Part shown: positions 15,905-24,285 of the stretch, piece after piece
Position numbering within the stretch: position 1 is the first letter of the stretch
How the letters are laid out: each line of letters begins with the position of its first letter
Source of the DNA: Halalkaliarchaeum desulfuricum
GTDB taxonomy: Archaea > Halobacteriota > Halobacteria > Halobacteriales > Haloferacaceae
Direction of reading: 5' to 3'
NCBI RefSeq assembly: GCF_002952775.1
Contig: NZ_CP025066.1
Location: 1,240,001 to 1,304,000 of the forward strand
Length of the DNA: 64,000 bases
Notes under the pieces: generated by a model
Databases searched by the model: none
The model's input: the letters and a program-made list of their open reading frames with translations, nothing else
Told to the model about the DNA's origin: nothing
Made by a program: the position numbers and the translations under genes

Positions 15905-16444
15905 ATGACCGACGACGACCTCGACTCGTCTGCCGATGACCCCAACTTGTCCGCCGATGACCCCGACTCGTCGGCTGACGACACGAAGGAGAGCACGTTT
16001 CTCGTGACACACGCCGACGAGGAGTCGGCCGTGTTGAGAGACGTAGCCGACGGACAGGTGCACACGCTCGAGTCGAATCCGGGGCTTTCGGAGGGGGAAG
16101 CCGTCGAGGGCATCGTCTCGCCGGACCCACCTCTCGGCGTCACGTGGCAGCTCGTCGGGGTCGAGGCACGGCGCAGCCTCACGATCGAGGAGAGCGACGA
16201 ACCGCCGACCGCACGCGAACGGGAACTCGCAGCGGCACAGCCAGTGGGTGAGCTAACCCGGGAACAGCGCGCCGGAACCGGTGAGCTACACGTCATTACC
16301 GTCGAGGAATCGGAAACGGAGGCGGCAATCGCTGACGTCCTCGACGACAGGGAGACGACGCTTTCTCGGGCCGCACGGCTGGGCGTCTCCCGGGTCGAAA
16401 TCCGGTCGGAGCCCGGCGTGATCTCGATTCGATACCTTCCCTAA
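15905..16444 (+). CDS. Acidic protein of unknown function (DUF5812-like)
   Basis: A 179-residue protein. The first 30 residues are an acidic repeat of ADDPxxS type. The rest has TFLVTHADEESAVLRDV, VHTLESNPGLSEGE and TWQLVGVEARRSLTIE, then a C-terminal domain ending ISIRYLP. The middle part recalls a haloarchaeal DUF5812 family from memory, not from a search. No catalytic residues stand out. Confidence 0.72.
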   Translation: MTDDDLDSSADDPNLSADDPDSSADDTKESTFLVTHADEESAVLRDVADGQVHTLESNPGLSEGEAVEGIVSPDPPLGVTWQLVGVEARRSLTIEESDEPPTARERELAAAQPVGELTREQRAGTGELHVITVEESETEAAIADVLDDRETTLSRAARLGVSRVEIRSEPGVISIRYLP

Positions 16445-16500
16445 TCCGCCGGCGGGGCAACGTGTCGAGGCAACGCGTCCAGGGCCGCCGGTGCCGACGT

Positions 16501-16510
16501 ACATTTTAAC
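16501..16510 (+). promoter_or_regulatory. TATA box of the SAMP-like gene
   Basis: ACATTTTAAC, 22-31 bp before the ATG at 16532, implying a leaderless transcript. Confidence 0.55.
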
Positions 16511-16531
16511 CTCGGGCCCTACCCACCTCGT

Positions 16532-16810
16532 ATGGAACTGGAGCTGCGGTTCTTCGCGACGTTCCGCGAGACCGTCGGAACGAAAACGAAAACGCGGGAG
16601 TTCCCCGACGGCGCCGTCGTCGGCGACGTTCTCGAGACGCTCGAGTCGGAGTACGAAGACCTCGAGGGACGGCTGCTCGACAACGGGGAGCTGGCCCCAC
16701 ACATAAACGTACTCAAAAACGGACGCGAGGTGTTGCACATGGAGGGACTGGAGACGGAACTGGCGGAAGGCGACACGCTGTCGATCTTTCCCCCGGTCGC
16801 TGGCGGATAA
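16532..16810 (+). CDS. Ubiquitin-like small archaeal modifier (MoaD/ThiS fold)
   Basis: A 92-residue beta-grasp protein, MELELRFFATFRETVG, with the MoaD/SAMP segment PHINVLKNGREV and the C-terminus IFPPVAGG. The terminal diglycine is the part adenylated by an E1-like enzyme and joined to lysines or thiocarboxylated. Length and the VAGG ending are closer to Haloferax SAMP3 than to SAMP1, as far as I remember. It may serve protein modification, sulfur transfer for molybdopterin, or both. Two short genes follow closely and are probably co-transcribed. Confidence 0.9.
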   Translation: MELELRFFATFRETVGTKTKTREFPDGAVVGDVLETLESEYEDLEGRLLDNGELAPHINVLKNGREVLHMEGLETELAEGDTLSIFPPVAGG

Positions 16811-16813
16811 TTC

Positions 16814-17116
16814 ATGGTCGACGACGCAACTCCCGAAGAGTGGGATCGGCGAGAACGCCCCTTCCGCGGGATATCGCGGCGGCTCGCCGCCAGATACCTC
16901 CGCAACCTGGGCGGAGAGTTCGCCGACGCCGACAAACCGATGTCGGCAAGCGAGATCGAAAGTGACGACTGGCGGGCGACCCTCGCCACGGACACGGTCG
17001 AGATCGGCCAGTCGCTCACCCTCACGGAGGTGACGGTGACCTTCGAGGGGGAGCCGTCGGTGCTGGATCGGCTGATCGAGGAGTTCAGACGAAAGGCGAT
17101 GCGGGCGGGTGGCTGA
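16814..17116 (+). CDS. Companion protein of the SAMP-like modifier, unknown function
   Basis: A 100-residue soluble protein that starts three bases after the SAMP stop and overlaps the next gene by one base (TGATG). It has the conserved-looking segments GISRRLAARYLRNLGG and LTLTEVTVTFEGEPSVLDRLIEEFRR. The tight spacing suggests co-expression with the modifier. It could be a substrate adaptor or a molybdopterin-related factor, but no motif proves either. Confidence 0.72.
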   Translation: MVDDATPEEWDRRERPFRGISRRLAARYLRNLGGEFADADKPMSASEIESDDWRATLATDTVEIGQSLTLTEVTVTFEGEPSVLDRLIEEFRRKAMRAGG

Positions 17117-17496
17117 TGTCGGAGAATCCGACGCCCGAGCGTCACCTTCCCTTCGACGGACCGGTGCTGCTGTACGCCGCCGCAACGGCGAGCGTCGCGC
17201 CGAACCGGCTGCCGGAACTGCTCGTCGACGGACAGGAATTGCTTTCGGGGCGGGTCGATGCGTACCACAGACAGTACGAGAACGTCCGGAGCGACTCCGG
17301 TCGCTCGATCTTTCTGGTGCCGACCGGACACTGGGAGGAGATCGGGGAGGAACTGGGCGTGAACGAACGGGAGGCAGACGCGCTCCGGCGGGCACACGAA
17401 CGGCAGCTCTGGCGGGTCGGCGCCGAAAGCCAGCGCCGCGAGGGGTTCGATACCGCCCTCGAGATCCGCGAGGCGGTCGTCATCGGACGGGAGTAG
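17116..17496 (+). CDS. Third gene of the SAMP cluster, unknown function
   Basis: A 126-residue protein, PFDGPVLLYAAATASVAPNR near the start, with a central SIFLVPTGHWEEIGEELGV and a helical C-terminus ending AVVIGRE. No cysteines or membrane segments. It is coupled to the upstream gene by TGATG, so all three genes from 16532 probably form one operon. Confidence 0.72.
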   Translation: MSENPTPERHLPFDGPVLLYAAATASVAPNRLPELLVDGQELLSGRVDAYHRQYENVRSDSGRSIFLVPTGHWEEIGEELGVNEREADALRRAHERQLWRVGAESQRREGFDTALEIREAVVIGRE

Positions 17497-17585
17497 GCGT
17501 CTTACCTCGTTTCCGGGGCGTTTCTCGATCCAGAGATCGGGAGGCAAACCGACAGTCGTTTGCCTGCCGGTCGTAACGTGATCGT

Positions 17586-18266
17586 GTGGACCGGGAGGAC
17601 CTACGAGCCGGAGTCAGGGACGCGTCCCCGCTGTTTTTGGGTATCGTTCCGTTCGCGCTGGTCGTCGGTGTCGCGGCCGTCGAGGCCGGGTTGACGCCCG
17701 TACAGGCGGTAGCCATGTCCGTGATCGTCTTCGCCGGCGCCGCACAGCTCGCCGCGCTGGAGCTCATCGGCGAGACGGCTCCCCTTTCCGTCGCCGTCGT
17801 GACGGCCGTGATCATCAACCTCCGGATGGTGATGTACTCGGCGTCGATCGCACCGCACTTCCGGTCGTTCCGCCGTCGGATCCAGGCGCCGCTTTCGTAC
17901 GTGCTCACCGATCAGGCGTACGCGCTGTCGGTCGCACGGTTCGCCCGCGAGGGAAACACCGACCGGCTGGCGTACTACCTCGGCGTGGCGGGGTCGATCT
18001 GGCTGGTCTGGCAGGTCGGGACTGTCGCGGGCGTCGTGGTCGGCGCGGGCGTCCCGCCGGAACTCGGGCTCTCGTTTGCGGTGCCGCTGGTGTTCCTTGC
18101 GCTTCTGGTGCCGGCGATGAAGGATCGCCCCACGACAGCAGCCGGCATCGTCGCGGCCGTCGTCGCGGTCGCGGCCGCCGGCGTCCCGTACAACCTCGGG
18201 CTGCTCGTGGCCGCCGTCGTCGGGATCGTCGTCGGCCTCGCGGTCGAAGTGGGTGAGAAGGTGTGA
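17586..18266 (+). CDS. azlC: AzlC-family branched-chain amino acid exporter, large subunit
   Basis: A 226-residue membrane protein with the AzlC pattern: RDASPLFLGIVPFALVVGVA, SVIVFAGAAQLAALELI and INLRMVMYSASIAPHF, plus LTDQAYALS and later helices. With AzlD it exports branched-chain amino acids and analogues. The start is GTG 17586. The stop overlaps azlD as GTGA. It sits apart from the liv importer at 33495, so the two are probably controlled separately. Confidence 0.92.
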   Translation: MDREDLRAGVRDASPLFLGIVPFALVVGVAAVEAGLTPVQAVAMSVIVFAGAAQLAALELIGETAPLSVAVVTAVIINLRMVMYSASIAPHFRSFRRRIQAPLSYVLTDQAYALSVARFAREGNTDRLAYYLGVAGSIWLVWQVGTVAGVVVGAGVPPELGLSFAVPLVFLALLVPAMKDRPTTAAGIVAAVVAVAAAGVPYNLGLLVAAVVGIVVGLAVEVGEKV

Positions 18267-18616
18267 CCGGACACGGTTACTGGGCGGTGTGGTTCGCTAT
18301 CGTCGTCATCGGCGTCGCGACGTTCGCGCTGCGGTTTTCGTTCATCTACCTGTTCGGCCGCGTCGACGAGGTGCCGCCGCGTGTACGCCGGGCGCTCAGG
18401 TTCGTTCCGCCGGCGGTGCTGGCCGCGCTGGTCGCGCCGGCGCTGGTGACGATCGACCCCGACATCGGCGTCGTCGCCTCCCTCGCCGACGAGCGCCTCG
18501 CGGCCGGACTGGTCGCAGCCGGGGTCGCCTGGCGCACGGAGAACCTGTTTTTGACGATCGCCGTCGGGATGGGCGCGCTGTGGCTGCTGCGGTTCGGATT
18601 CGGGATGGGATTGTGA
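18263..18616 (+). CDS. azlD: AzlD-family branched-chain amino acid exporter, small subunit
   Basis: A 117-residue protein with three to four helices and the AzlD signatures TFALRFSFIYLFGR, VPPAVLAALVAPALV and AGVAWRTENLFLTIAVGMG. It starts at GTG 18263, overlapping the azlC stop. It acts only together with AzlC in the cytoplasmic membrane. Confidence 0.9.
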   Translation: MTGHGYWAVWFAIVVIGVATFALRFSFIYLFGRVDEVPPRVRRALRFVPPAVLAALVAPALVTIDPDIGVVASLADERLAAGLVAAGVAWRTENLFLTIAVGMGALWLLRFGFGMGL

Positions 18617-18675
18617 TCTGCGACCGGGAGACCGACTCCGCCGCAGTTTTTACCGTCGGGGCTCGAAGGGCGGGT

Positions 18676-19377
18676 ATGCGACTCCGGTACGTCCTCGGCC
18701 TGCTGCTTTTGATCCCGCTGGCCGACGCCCTACTTTTGGTCGTGGTCGCGGGGTACATCGGCGCGCCCGCGACGATCGCGCTGGTGGTGCTCACCGCGCT
18801 GGTGGGGATGTTGCTCGTGCGCGCCGAGGGCAGACACACCCTGCGCCGGCTCCAGCGCAAGGCCGCCCGCGGGGAGCCGCCGACCGACGAACTCATGGAC
18901 GGCGCGCTGTTGATCGCCGCCGGCGCGTTCCTGCTCACGCCGGGGCTGGTCACGGACGCGATCGGGATCCTCATCTCGATCCCGATCACCCGGTACCCGA
19001 TCCGGGAGGTGCTCAAGCGGTACGTGGTGGTGCCGTACCTCGACCGCGAGATGGACGGGTTCGTCACCGGGGGTGTGTGGACTCACGGCTTCCCGGACCC
19101 CGACGAGTTCGAGGGGAGCCAGTTCGGCGGGAGCCAGTTTGACGGGAGTCAGTTCGGCGGCACCGACGGCCCGGGGACCGATGAGACGGGCGCCGGCGTC
19201 GGGTTCGGTCGCGAGCGATTCGACGAGGAGTTCGGGGGCTTCGACGCCGATGACCGGAGGGACACGGCCGACGGAAACGACGTCGTCGACGTCGACTTCG
19301 AGGTCGACCGCGACGACGAAACCGAGGAGAATGACGACACCGAAGACGACGACGCTCGCGACGTCCCACGCCGGTAG
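18676..19377 (+). CDS. fxsA: FxsA-family membrane protein
   Basis: A 233-residue protein. The first 150 residues are an FxsA domain: MRLRYVLGLLLLIPLADALL, paired helices, and LLTPGLVTDAIGILISIP before YPIREVLKRYV. The C-terminal third is acidic and disordered, with three SQFGG-like repeats and long Asp/Glu runs. FxsA in bacteria lessens phage T7 exclusion when overexpressed; its normal task is unknown. A GTTTTTACC box (about 18654-18662) precedes the ATG at 18676. Confidence 0.88.
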   Translation: MRLRYVLGLLLLIPLADALLLVVVAGYIGAPATIALVVLTALVGMLLVRAEGRHTLRRLQRKAARGEPPTDELMDGALLIAAGAFLLTPGLVTDAIGILISIPITRYPIREVLKRYVVVPYLDREMDGFVTGGVWTHGFPDPDEFEGSQFGGSQFDGSQFGGTDGPGTDETGAGVGFGRERFDEEFGGFDADDRRDTADGNDVVDVDFEVDRDDETEENDDTEDDDARDVPRR

Positions 19378-19509
19378 TACGCGATCCTCGTTCGTTCTCG
19401 CGTCTCGGCATCCGCCGACCGCGATAAGAGGAAAATCGACGGACGTAAACGTGATTTCGAAAGGAAAATCTTAAACAGTTACCCGCGCAACGACTTATTG
19501 CGCTCACCT

Positions 19510-19583
19510 GGGCCAATAGCTCAGTCAGGTTGAGCGCTCGGCTGATAACCGGGAGGTCCGCGGTTCAAATCCGTGTTGGCCCA
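19510..19583 (+). tRNA. tRNA-Ile (anticodon GAT)
   Basis: A full cloverleaf: acceptor GGGCCAA/TTGGCCC, D stem GCTC/GAGC, anticodon stem CTCGG/CCGGG with loop CTGATAA, T-arm CGCGG-TTCAAAT-CCGTG and discriminator A. CCA is not encoded. A TCTTAAAC box about 40 bp upstream may be its promoter. Confidence 0.97.
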
Positions 19584-19591
19584 CCTGATTT

Positions 19592-19611
19592 CCTGGCTGT
19601 TTTCAGCCAGG
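19592..19611 (+). terminator. Hairpin after tRNA-Ile
   Basis: CCTGGCTG and CAGCCAGG form a perfect 8-bp stem around TTTT, nine bases after the tRNA 3' end. It may end or process the tRNA transcript. Confidence 0.5.
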
Positions 19612-19737
19612 AGAGATTGGGGCCGGGAACTCCCCAGCCACCTAATCTCGACGTTCTACCTGATCCGAGAGAATTCTCCGCCCCGAGTATCGGAGACTCA
19701 GTGACGTACACTAAGTATCACCGCGAAAAGTAACTGT

Positions 19738-20190
19738 ATGGCCGAAGACGAGGAGTACATCCGAGAAGCGATCGAACTGGCACGCAAGTCGGTTTCGAAC
19801 GGAAACAATCCCTTCGGATCACTGCTCGTGGTCGACGGGACAGTCGTCGAGCGGTCGGGAAACACCACGGAGACCGACAACGACGTCACCGCCCATCCCG
19901 AACTCAAACTCGCCCGCTGGGCGGCCCGCGAACTCGACGACGACGAGCTCGCGGCGTGTACCATGTACACCAGCACCGAGCCCTGCGAGATGTGTGCGGC
20001 TGCGATTTACTACGCGGGGCTGGACCGGGTCGTCTACAGCGTCTCCGGTTCGACGCTGGCGAACGTCCAGGGGAAGACGAAAAGCGGCATCAGCTGCGAG
20101 GAAGTGATCGACCGAAAAGGCGGGGACACGGACGTCGACGGACCCGTCCTCGAATCCGAAGGGAAACGCGTTCACGAGGAGTTCTATTGA
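19738..20190 (+). CDS. Nucleoside/tRNA-adenosine-type deaminase
   Basis: A 150-residue zinc-dependent deaminase of the CDA superfamily. The metal motifs are THE-like AHPELKLARWA (His and catalytic Glu, about residues 52-60) and STEPCEMCAAAIYYAGL (the Cys pair). The protein is close in size to guanine deaminases and TadA. It would hydrolytically deaminate a base or nucleoside; the exact substrate is not fixed by the motifs. The ATG at 19738 is preceded by an AT-rich ACTAAGTATCACC. Confidence 0.88.
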   Translation: MAEDEEYIREAIELARKSVSNGNNPFGSLLVVDGTVVERSGNTTETDNDVTAHPELKLARWAARELDDDELAACTMYTSTEPCEMCAAAIYYAGLDRVVYSVSGSTLANVQGKTKSGISCEEVIDRKGGDTDVDGPVLESEGKRVHEEFY

Positions 20191-20293
20191 GTGCCTCCGG
20201 CCGAATCCAGTCGAAGCACAGGACCCGTCTGCTAGACGGTGCTCGGGAGAAAGAGGGACGTGCACGGTCTGGATCGAGTTCTTGCCGAGGAGA

Positions 20294-20737
20294 TCACTCG
20301 ATGGTCATTCTGCCGACGACTTCCACCATCCGGAGTTCGTAAATAGTAAACTGGATGTCCTCGACCACCTCGGCGAACAGCCGGAACGGCTGGAACCACT
20401 CGTTGATCGTCGCGTCGTCCAGTTCCGTCTGCCACTCGTGGAGGGATCCCCGAACGAGAATACTCCAGGATTCCTCGGAGGAAGCGTCGTAACACACGAA
20501 CGTCGCAGTGTCGGTCGTCTCGAGGAATCGCATCTTTTCCCCCTCCTCGGAGTCGTCCACACCGGACTCGCCCACGCGAAGGAGGAACCGATCGCCGTCG
20601 TAGTGGTAGCTCAGGGGGATCGCGTACGCGTCGTCGCCGTCTGCCAACCCGAGAACGCCGTGTTCGCCTGACCGCAGGTGGTATTCGACGTCCTCCTCGT
20701 CCATCCCCGCAGTGTACACGTAGTTGACATTTTCCAT
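20294..20737 (-). CDS. Pyridoxamine 5'-phosphate oxidase-like flavoprotein
   Basis: A 147-residue split-barrel protein with the pattern of the PNPOx-like/NimA family: EDVEYHLRSGEHGVLGLADG, AIPLSYHYDGDRFLLRVG, FVCYD and SWSILVRGSLHEW. Such proteins bind FMN or F420 and reduce small molecules; true pyridoxamine oxidase activity is unlikely from this alone. A GAGTATATTACC box 22-32 bp upstream supports the ATG at 20737. It is monocistronic. Confidence 0.85.
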   Translation of the reverse strand: MENVNYVYTAGMDEEDVEYHLRSGEHGVLGLADGDDAYAIPLSYHYDGDRFLLRVGESGVDDSEEGEKMRFLETTDTATFVCYDASSEESWSILVRGSLHEWQTELDDATINEWFQPFRLFAEVVEDIQFTIYELRMVEVVGRMTIE

Positions 20738-20758
20738 GAGTAGCGTTTGTCACCCGTG

Positions 20759-20769
20759 GTAATATACTC
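20759..20769 (-). promoter_or_regulatory. TATA box of the PNPOx-like gene
   Basis: GAGTATATTAC on the minus strand, 22-32 bp before the ATG at 20737. Confidence 0.55.
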
Positions 20770-20860
20770 TCGCACGGACTCACTGCGGACTACCGCTCGG
20801 CCGTCGCCGATCCCCCAATCAATCCACGTTGATTCCCCCGGTCACCCTTCCTCGACCCGG

Positions 20861-21076
20861 TCACGGATCGTCGTGCTCCCGGACGACGTGTTCCTCGACC
20901 GCTGCTCCGGGTGCGTTGTCTTTGACGCTCTCGATTCCCTGTATCGCCGCCCGTTTGGTGGTGTATCCCTGTCCCGAATCGGCGATGATGTTGCCGTTGT
21001 CGTGGCGAAGCCGCCACCGCCAATTGCCGGCTGCGTCCTCGTACAGTTCGAACGTCGCTTTGCTCGCGGTGCTCAT
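20861..21076 (-). CDS. HVO_2922/YegP-type small protein (DUF1508)
   Basis: A 71-residue protein, KATFELYEDAAGNWRWRLRH, with the DUF1508 repeat pattern ending GYTTKRAAIQGIESVKDNAPGA. Members fold as a small alpha/beta dimer; the function is not known. A TATA-like CATTTATATG (21100-21109) sits 25-33 bp before the ATG at 21076, giving a leaderless transcript. Confidence 0.88.
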   Translation of the reverse strand: MSTASKATFELYEDAAGNWRWRLRHDNGNIIADSGQGYTTKRAAIQGIESVKDNAPGAAVEEHVVREHDDP

Positions 21077-21099
21077 ACTAAACGGTTCACAGGAGTGTC

Positions 21100-21109
21100 A
21101 TATAAATGA
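21100..21109 (-). promoter_or_regulatory. TATA box of the DUF1508 gene
   Basis: CATTTATATG on the minus strand at the expected distance from the ATG at 21076. Confidence 0.55.
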
Positions 21110-21195
21110 TCAGCTGTGAGGGGCGGGTCAGCTGTCCTGCTCAGTCGGCCCATCCTCTGTCAACGCCGAGAGCGTCTTCCACGAGGATGGAAAAA

Positions 21196-21205
21196 CGTTA
21201 TAAGC
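21196..21205 (+). promoter_or_regulatory. TATA box that fixes the start at 21226
   Basis: CGTTATAAGC lies 21-30 bp before ATG 21226. Longer frames would start upstream of this promoter, so the shorter start is preferred. Confidence 0.55.
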
Positions 21206-21225
21206 AAACATCAAAACCCGTTGAC

Positions 21226-21954
21226 ATGGTCCCCGACGAACCGACCCGAACCGGCCTCCTCCTGGTTGCGCTCGGTCTCGCGACCCTCGGTGCGGGCCTC
21301 GCGGTCGGCGGGATGCCCGCCGACACCGTCTTCCAGTACACCGCCGCCGAGATCTCCGGCGAGGACGGCGAACTCCACGCCGAACCAGTGCCGCCGGAAC
21401 GCTCCGGTAACCTGCACCAGCTCCCGGTCGACGGTCGGATCGTCTGTCTCCCGTCGGTGACTCGGGAGTGTTATCTCGAGTTGAACGCGCTCGAGGAGGG
21501 CGAAACGCCCGGCTACCCCCTCAGATCCGCCCACGACTACCTCTACGCCGATGGTCAGTTCTACGAGCTAACGCACGACCGGGACGACCAGACCATGGGC
21601 CACGAGCCGGTGGCCACCGAGGAGGCTCTCTCGCGACTGGCCGTCCCCGAATCGGAACTCGACGGGGCGACCCGCGCCGCGATCGACGACGGAACCGTGC
21701 GGACGGTCCGTGAACTCCCCGCGGCCGACATCCTCGTGGTGACCGACGACGGTGACTACTACACCGTGTACCGCTCCGGGAGCAAACAGTACGGCGACAC
21801 GGGGTCGTTCTGCTCGTCCGCCGGGGACGGCTTCTGCGATCGGGCGGACCGGACCCGCTATCGACCCGTGACGATGCTTATTTTCGGCGCCGTGTTCGGG
21901 ATGGTCGGGATCGTCACCGGAGGGCGACGGATCCTGGAGGGCCTCCGTGAGTGA
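21226..21954 (+). CDS. Membrane-anchored protein of unknown function
   Basis: A 242-residue protein with a membrane helix near each end (residues 9-31, GLLLVALGLATLGAGLAVGG, and about 212-232, MLIFGAVFGMVGIVTGG) and an acidic domain between them, likely outside the cell. The middle region has four cysteines (IVCLPSVTRECYLELN and SFCSSAGDGFC) that could form disulfides. No enzyme motif is visible. Confidence 0.75.
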   Translation: MVPDEPTRTGLLLVALGLATLGAGLAVGGMPADTVFQYTAAEISGEDGELHAEPVPPERSGNLHQLPVDGRIVCLPSVTRECYLELNALEEGETPGYPLRSAHDYLYADGQFYELTHDRDDQTMGHEPVATEEALSRLAVPESELDGATRAAIDDGTVRTVRELPAADILVVTDDGDYYTVYRSGSKQYGDTGSFCSSAGDGFCDRADRTRYRPVTMLIFGAVFGMVGIVTGGRRILEGLRE

Positions 21955-22115
21955 CAGTTCTCGCCCAGATCCGCACAGTCCGACTCACCGAAACCAGTGA
22001 CCAAACCACAAGCAGAGACTGTTTTAGTACCGAAACCGACGGTCCATACAGTAGACAACTGGACACGCAGTCGGATTTCGGCACAGTTTTTGTAATACAG
22101 AGATAACGTTCAAAT

Positions 22116-22134
22116 GACGCCGGTCGTCGGCGTC
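22116..22134. promoter_or_regulatory. Inverted repeat just before the universal stress protein gene
   Basis: GACGCCG-GTCGT-CGGCGTC is a perfect 7-bp inverted repeat with a 5-bp spacer, 12-30 bp upstream of the ATG at 22146. It may be an operator or a hairpin in the leader. Confidence 0.4.
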
Positions 22135-22145
22135 GGGGAGCAACC

Positions 22146-22577
22146 ATGATCGAACGGATACTACTACCAACGGACGGGAGTGAGGCGGCCGAAAGCGCGG
22201 TCGAACGGGCGTACGAACTCGCAGACAAGTTCGACGCCGAGCTACACACGATGTACGTGATCGAGATCGAGGCGCTGCCGACGTTCGCGAATCTCGACAC
22301 CGAACCGGTCCGGGAAGCTCACAAACGGCGAGGAGATGAACTGCTCACAGAGATCGAGGAGAACGCACCCGCCGGCGTGAACGTGACGAAGGCAATCGAG
22401 GAGGGCCATCCGGAAAGTCACATCGTCGACTACGCCGAAGAACACGACATCGACGTGATAACGATGGGGACCCACGGCCGTGAGGGTCTCGGACGCGTGT
22501 TGATCGGCAGCGTCACCGAACGCGTGATGCGGGAGTCCCCGTGTTCGGTACTGGTGACGCCCGTCGAGGAAACGTAG
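22146..22577 (+). CDS. Universal stress protein (UspA family)
   Basis: A 143-residue single-domain USP starting MIERILLPTDGSEAAESAVE. The ATP-binding signature G-x2-G-x9-G-S is present in GTHGREGLGRVLIGSVTE, so it probably binds ATP. Acidic substitutions are typical of haloarchaea. Many paralogues exist in these genomes, so a specific role cannot be given. Confidence 0.92.
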   Translation: MIERILLPTDGSEAAESAVERAYELADKFDAELHTMYVIEIEALPTFANLDTEPVREAHKRRGDELLTEIEENAPAGVNVTKAIEEGHPESHIVDYAEEHDIDVITMGTHGREGLGRVLIGSVTERVMRESPCSVLVTPVEET

Positions 22578-22602
22578 CGGTCGACTGTGACAGCGACATT
22601 TT

Positions 22603-24243
22603 TCAGTTGTCGAGCAGGGTCACGTTCCGAAACTCGAATCGGGCTCCGCCGGAGTCGCCGTCGGTGATCCCGACCGTCCATCCGTGGGCGTCGGCGATCC
22701 CCTTCACGATCGCGAGCCCGAATCCCGTCCCGTCCGACTCGGTGGTGACTCCCGACTCGAAGACGCGTTCCCGTTCCTCCTCGGGTATTCCCGGTCCGTC
22801 GTCTTCGACGTAAAAGCCGTCCGACAGATCACCGACCGTCACCGTCACGTCAGTCCCGCCGTGCTCGATGGAATTTCGAAACAGGTTCTCGAACTGCTGC
22901 TGCAGGCGGTCAGGATCCGCCCGTACCCGGCGATCGCTTTCGATCCGCAACTCCGCGCCGTCGCTTTCGACCATGTCCCAGGAGCGTCGGGCGATGCTCG
23001 ACAGCTCGACGGCTTCGGGCTCGTCGATCGGCTGTCCCTGTCTCGCGAGCGCCAGGACGTCCTCGATCAGCGCTTCCATCCGATCGAGCGCGTTGCGTGC
23101 CGCCTCCAGATGCTCGCTTTCCTGCTCTTCGCGGGCCAGTTCGATCCGGCCGGTCGCGACGTTGAGTGGGTTCCGGAGGTCGTGAGAGATCATTCCGGCG
23201 AACTCTTCGAGACGTTCGTTTTGCCGCTCGAGCTCCTGTCGATACCGCTCCCGGTGGGTGACGTCGGTGAGCGTTATCGCACGGCCGATGCGGGCGTGAC
23301 CGGTCGTGAACGGGTTCGCAGAGAGCTGATAATAGCGGGCGTCGCCACCACGGTCGACCTCGATGAGTTCCTCCTCGTTGGCGACGAAATCGGCGAAACG
23401 TGGGTCGACCGCCTCGAGCCGCTCCCCGATAGCGCCATCGAGAGAGGGAAACAGTCGCAGGGCCGGACGGTTGTAGTCCCACACCTCGCCGTCGTCGTCG
23501 AGCATGACGACGGGATCGTCCGTGGCGCCGGCCAGTTGAACCCGCTGAAACCGATCGAGGAAGACGAAAAGCACGCCGATCGCGAAGGCGGCGACGCCGA
23601 TCGGCGAGTAGGTGAACTGTAGGACGACCGGTGAAACGGCGCCGAGAACGTCGAGTACCACCGGAAGCCCGGTAAGCGCCACGAGAACTGCAAGCGGTTT
23701 CGTATCGCCGCCGACCTGAAAGAACAGCTCGTACAGCATGAAGAACCCGACGACTGCAAGCGAGTACGCAAGGGCCATGACGAGCCAGTGGATCGGCTGG
23801 TGAAACACCGCAAGGTGGGGAAACGGTACCGTCGCGATCTCGGACGTGAAGTACTGGCCGTGCCACGGGTTGGTGAGTTTGACCGCGACCACGGCGAGAT
23901 ACACGCCGAGCGCGATTCGGCGGAGTGTGGCGTCCCGATGTAACGAACGCCCGGTGTACGCCGAGCAGAAGTACAGCCACGGGCCGACCGCGGCAAACCC
24001 GACGATCAGACCGGCGAGATAGAAGCCGTACTGGAACGACGGCGTGGGAACGAGCAGATAACCGACGTGTGTCGTCGCCCAGGCGCCGCTCGTGAGCAAC
24101 AGCGTGTACAGCCCCCATCGGGTGTCTGTGTCCTCCACTGCGTCGACTTTCGCCAGACTCGCGAAGCAGCCGATTGCGGCCGCAGCGAAAACGAATACAT
24201 AACCCAGAAAGAGCGGATCAGAAAACGACGTCGACAGCGCCAT
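22603..24243 (-). CDS. 7TM sensor histidine kinase with PAS domain
   Basis: A 546-residue protein. Residues 1-235 hold about seven membrane helices of the histidine-kinase 7TM type. Next come a PAS-like domain (about 240-335), a HisKA domain with EEFAGMISHDLRNPLN (phosphorylated His near residue 354) and a HATPase domain with NLFRNSIEHGG, EDDGPGIPEEERERVF and GTGFGLAIVKGIADAHG. No receiver gene adjoins it, so it is an orphan kinase. ATG 24243 is chosen; a TTG further upstream is less likely. The signal is unknown. Confidence 0.93.
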   Translation of the reverse strand: MALSTSFSDPLFLGYVFVFAAAAIGCFASLAKVDAVEDTDTRWGLYTLLLTSGAWATTHVGYLLVPTPSFQYGFYLAGLIVGFAAVGPWLYFCSAYTGRSLHRDATLRRIALGVYLAVVAVKLTNPWHGQYFTSEIATVPFPHLAVFHQPIHWLVMALAYSLAVVGFFMLYELFFQVGGDTKPLAVLVALTGLPVVLDVLGAVSPVVLQFTYSPIGVAAFAIGVLFVFLDRFQRVQLAGATDDPVVMLDDDGEVWDYNRPALRLFPSLDGAIGERLEAVDPRFADFVANEEELIEVDRGGDARYYQLSANPFTTGHARIGRAITLTDVTHRERYRQELERQNERLEEFAGMISHDLRNPLNVATGRIELAREEQESEHLEAARNALDRMEALIEDVLALARQGQPIDEPEAVELSSIARRSWDMVESDGAELRIESDRRVRADPDRLQQQFENLFRNSIEHGGTDVTVTVGDLSDGFYVEDDGPGIPEEERERVFESGVTTESDGTGFGLAIVKGIADAHGWTVGITDGDSGGARFEFRNVTLLDN

Positions 24244-24285
24244 TACGGAAAACCCACCCCCCAACTGTATCAACGTTGTGGAACG

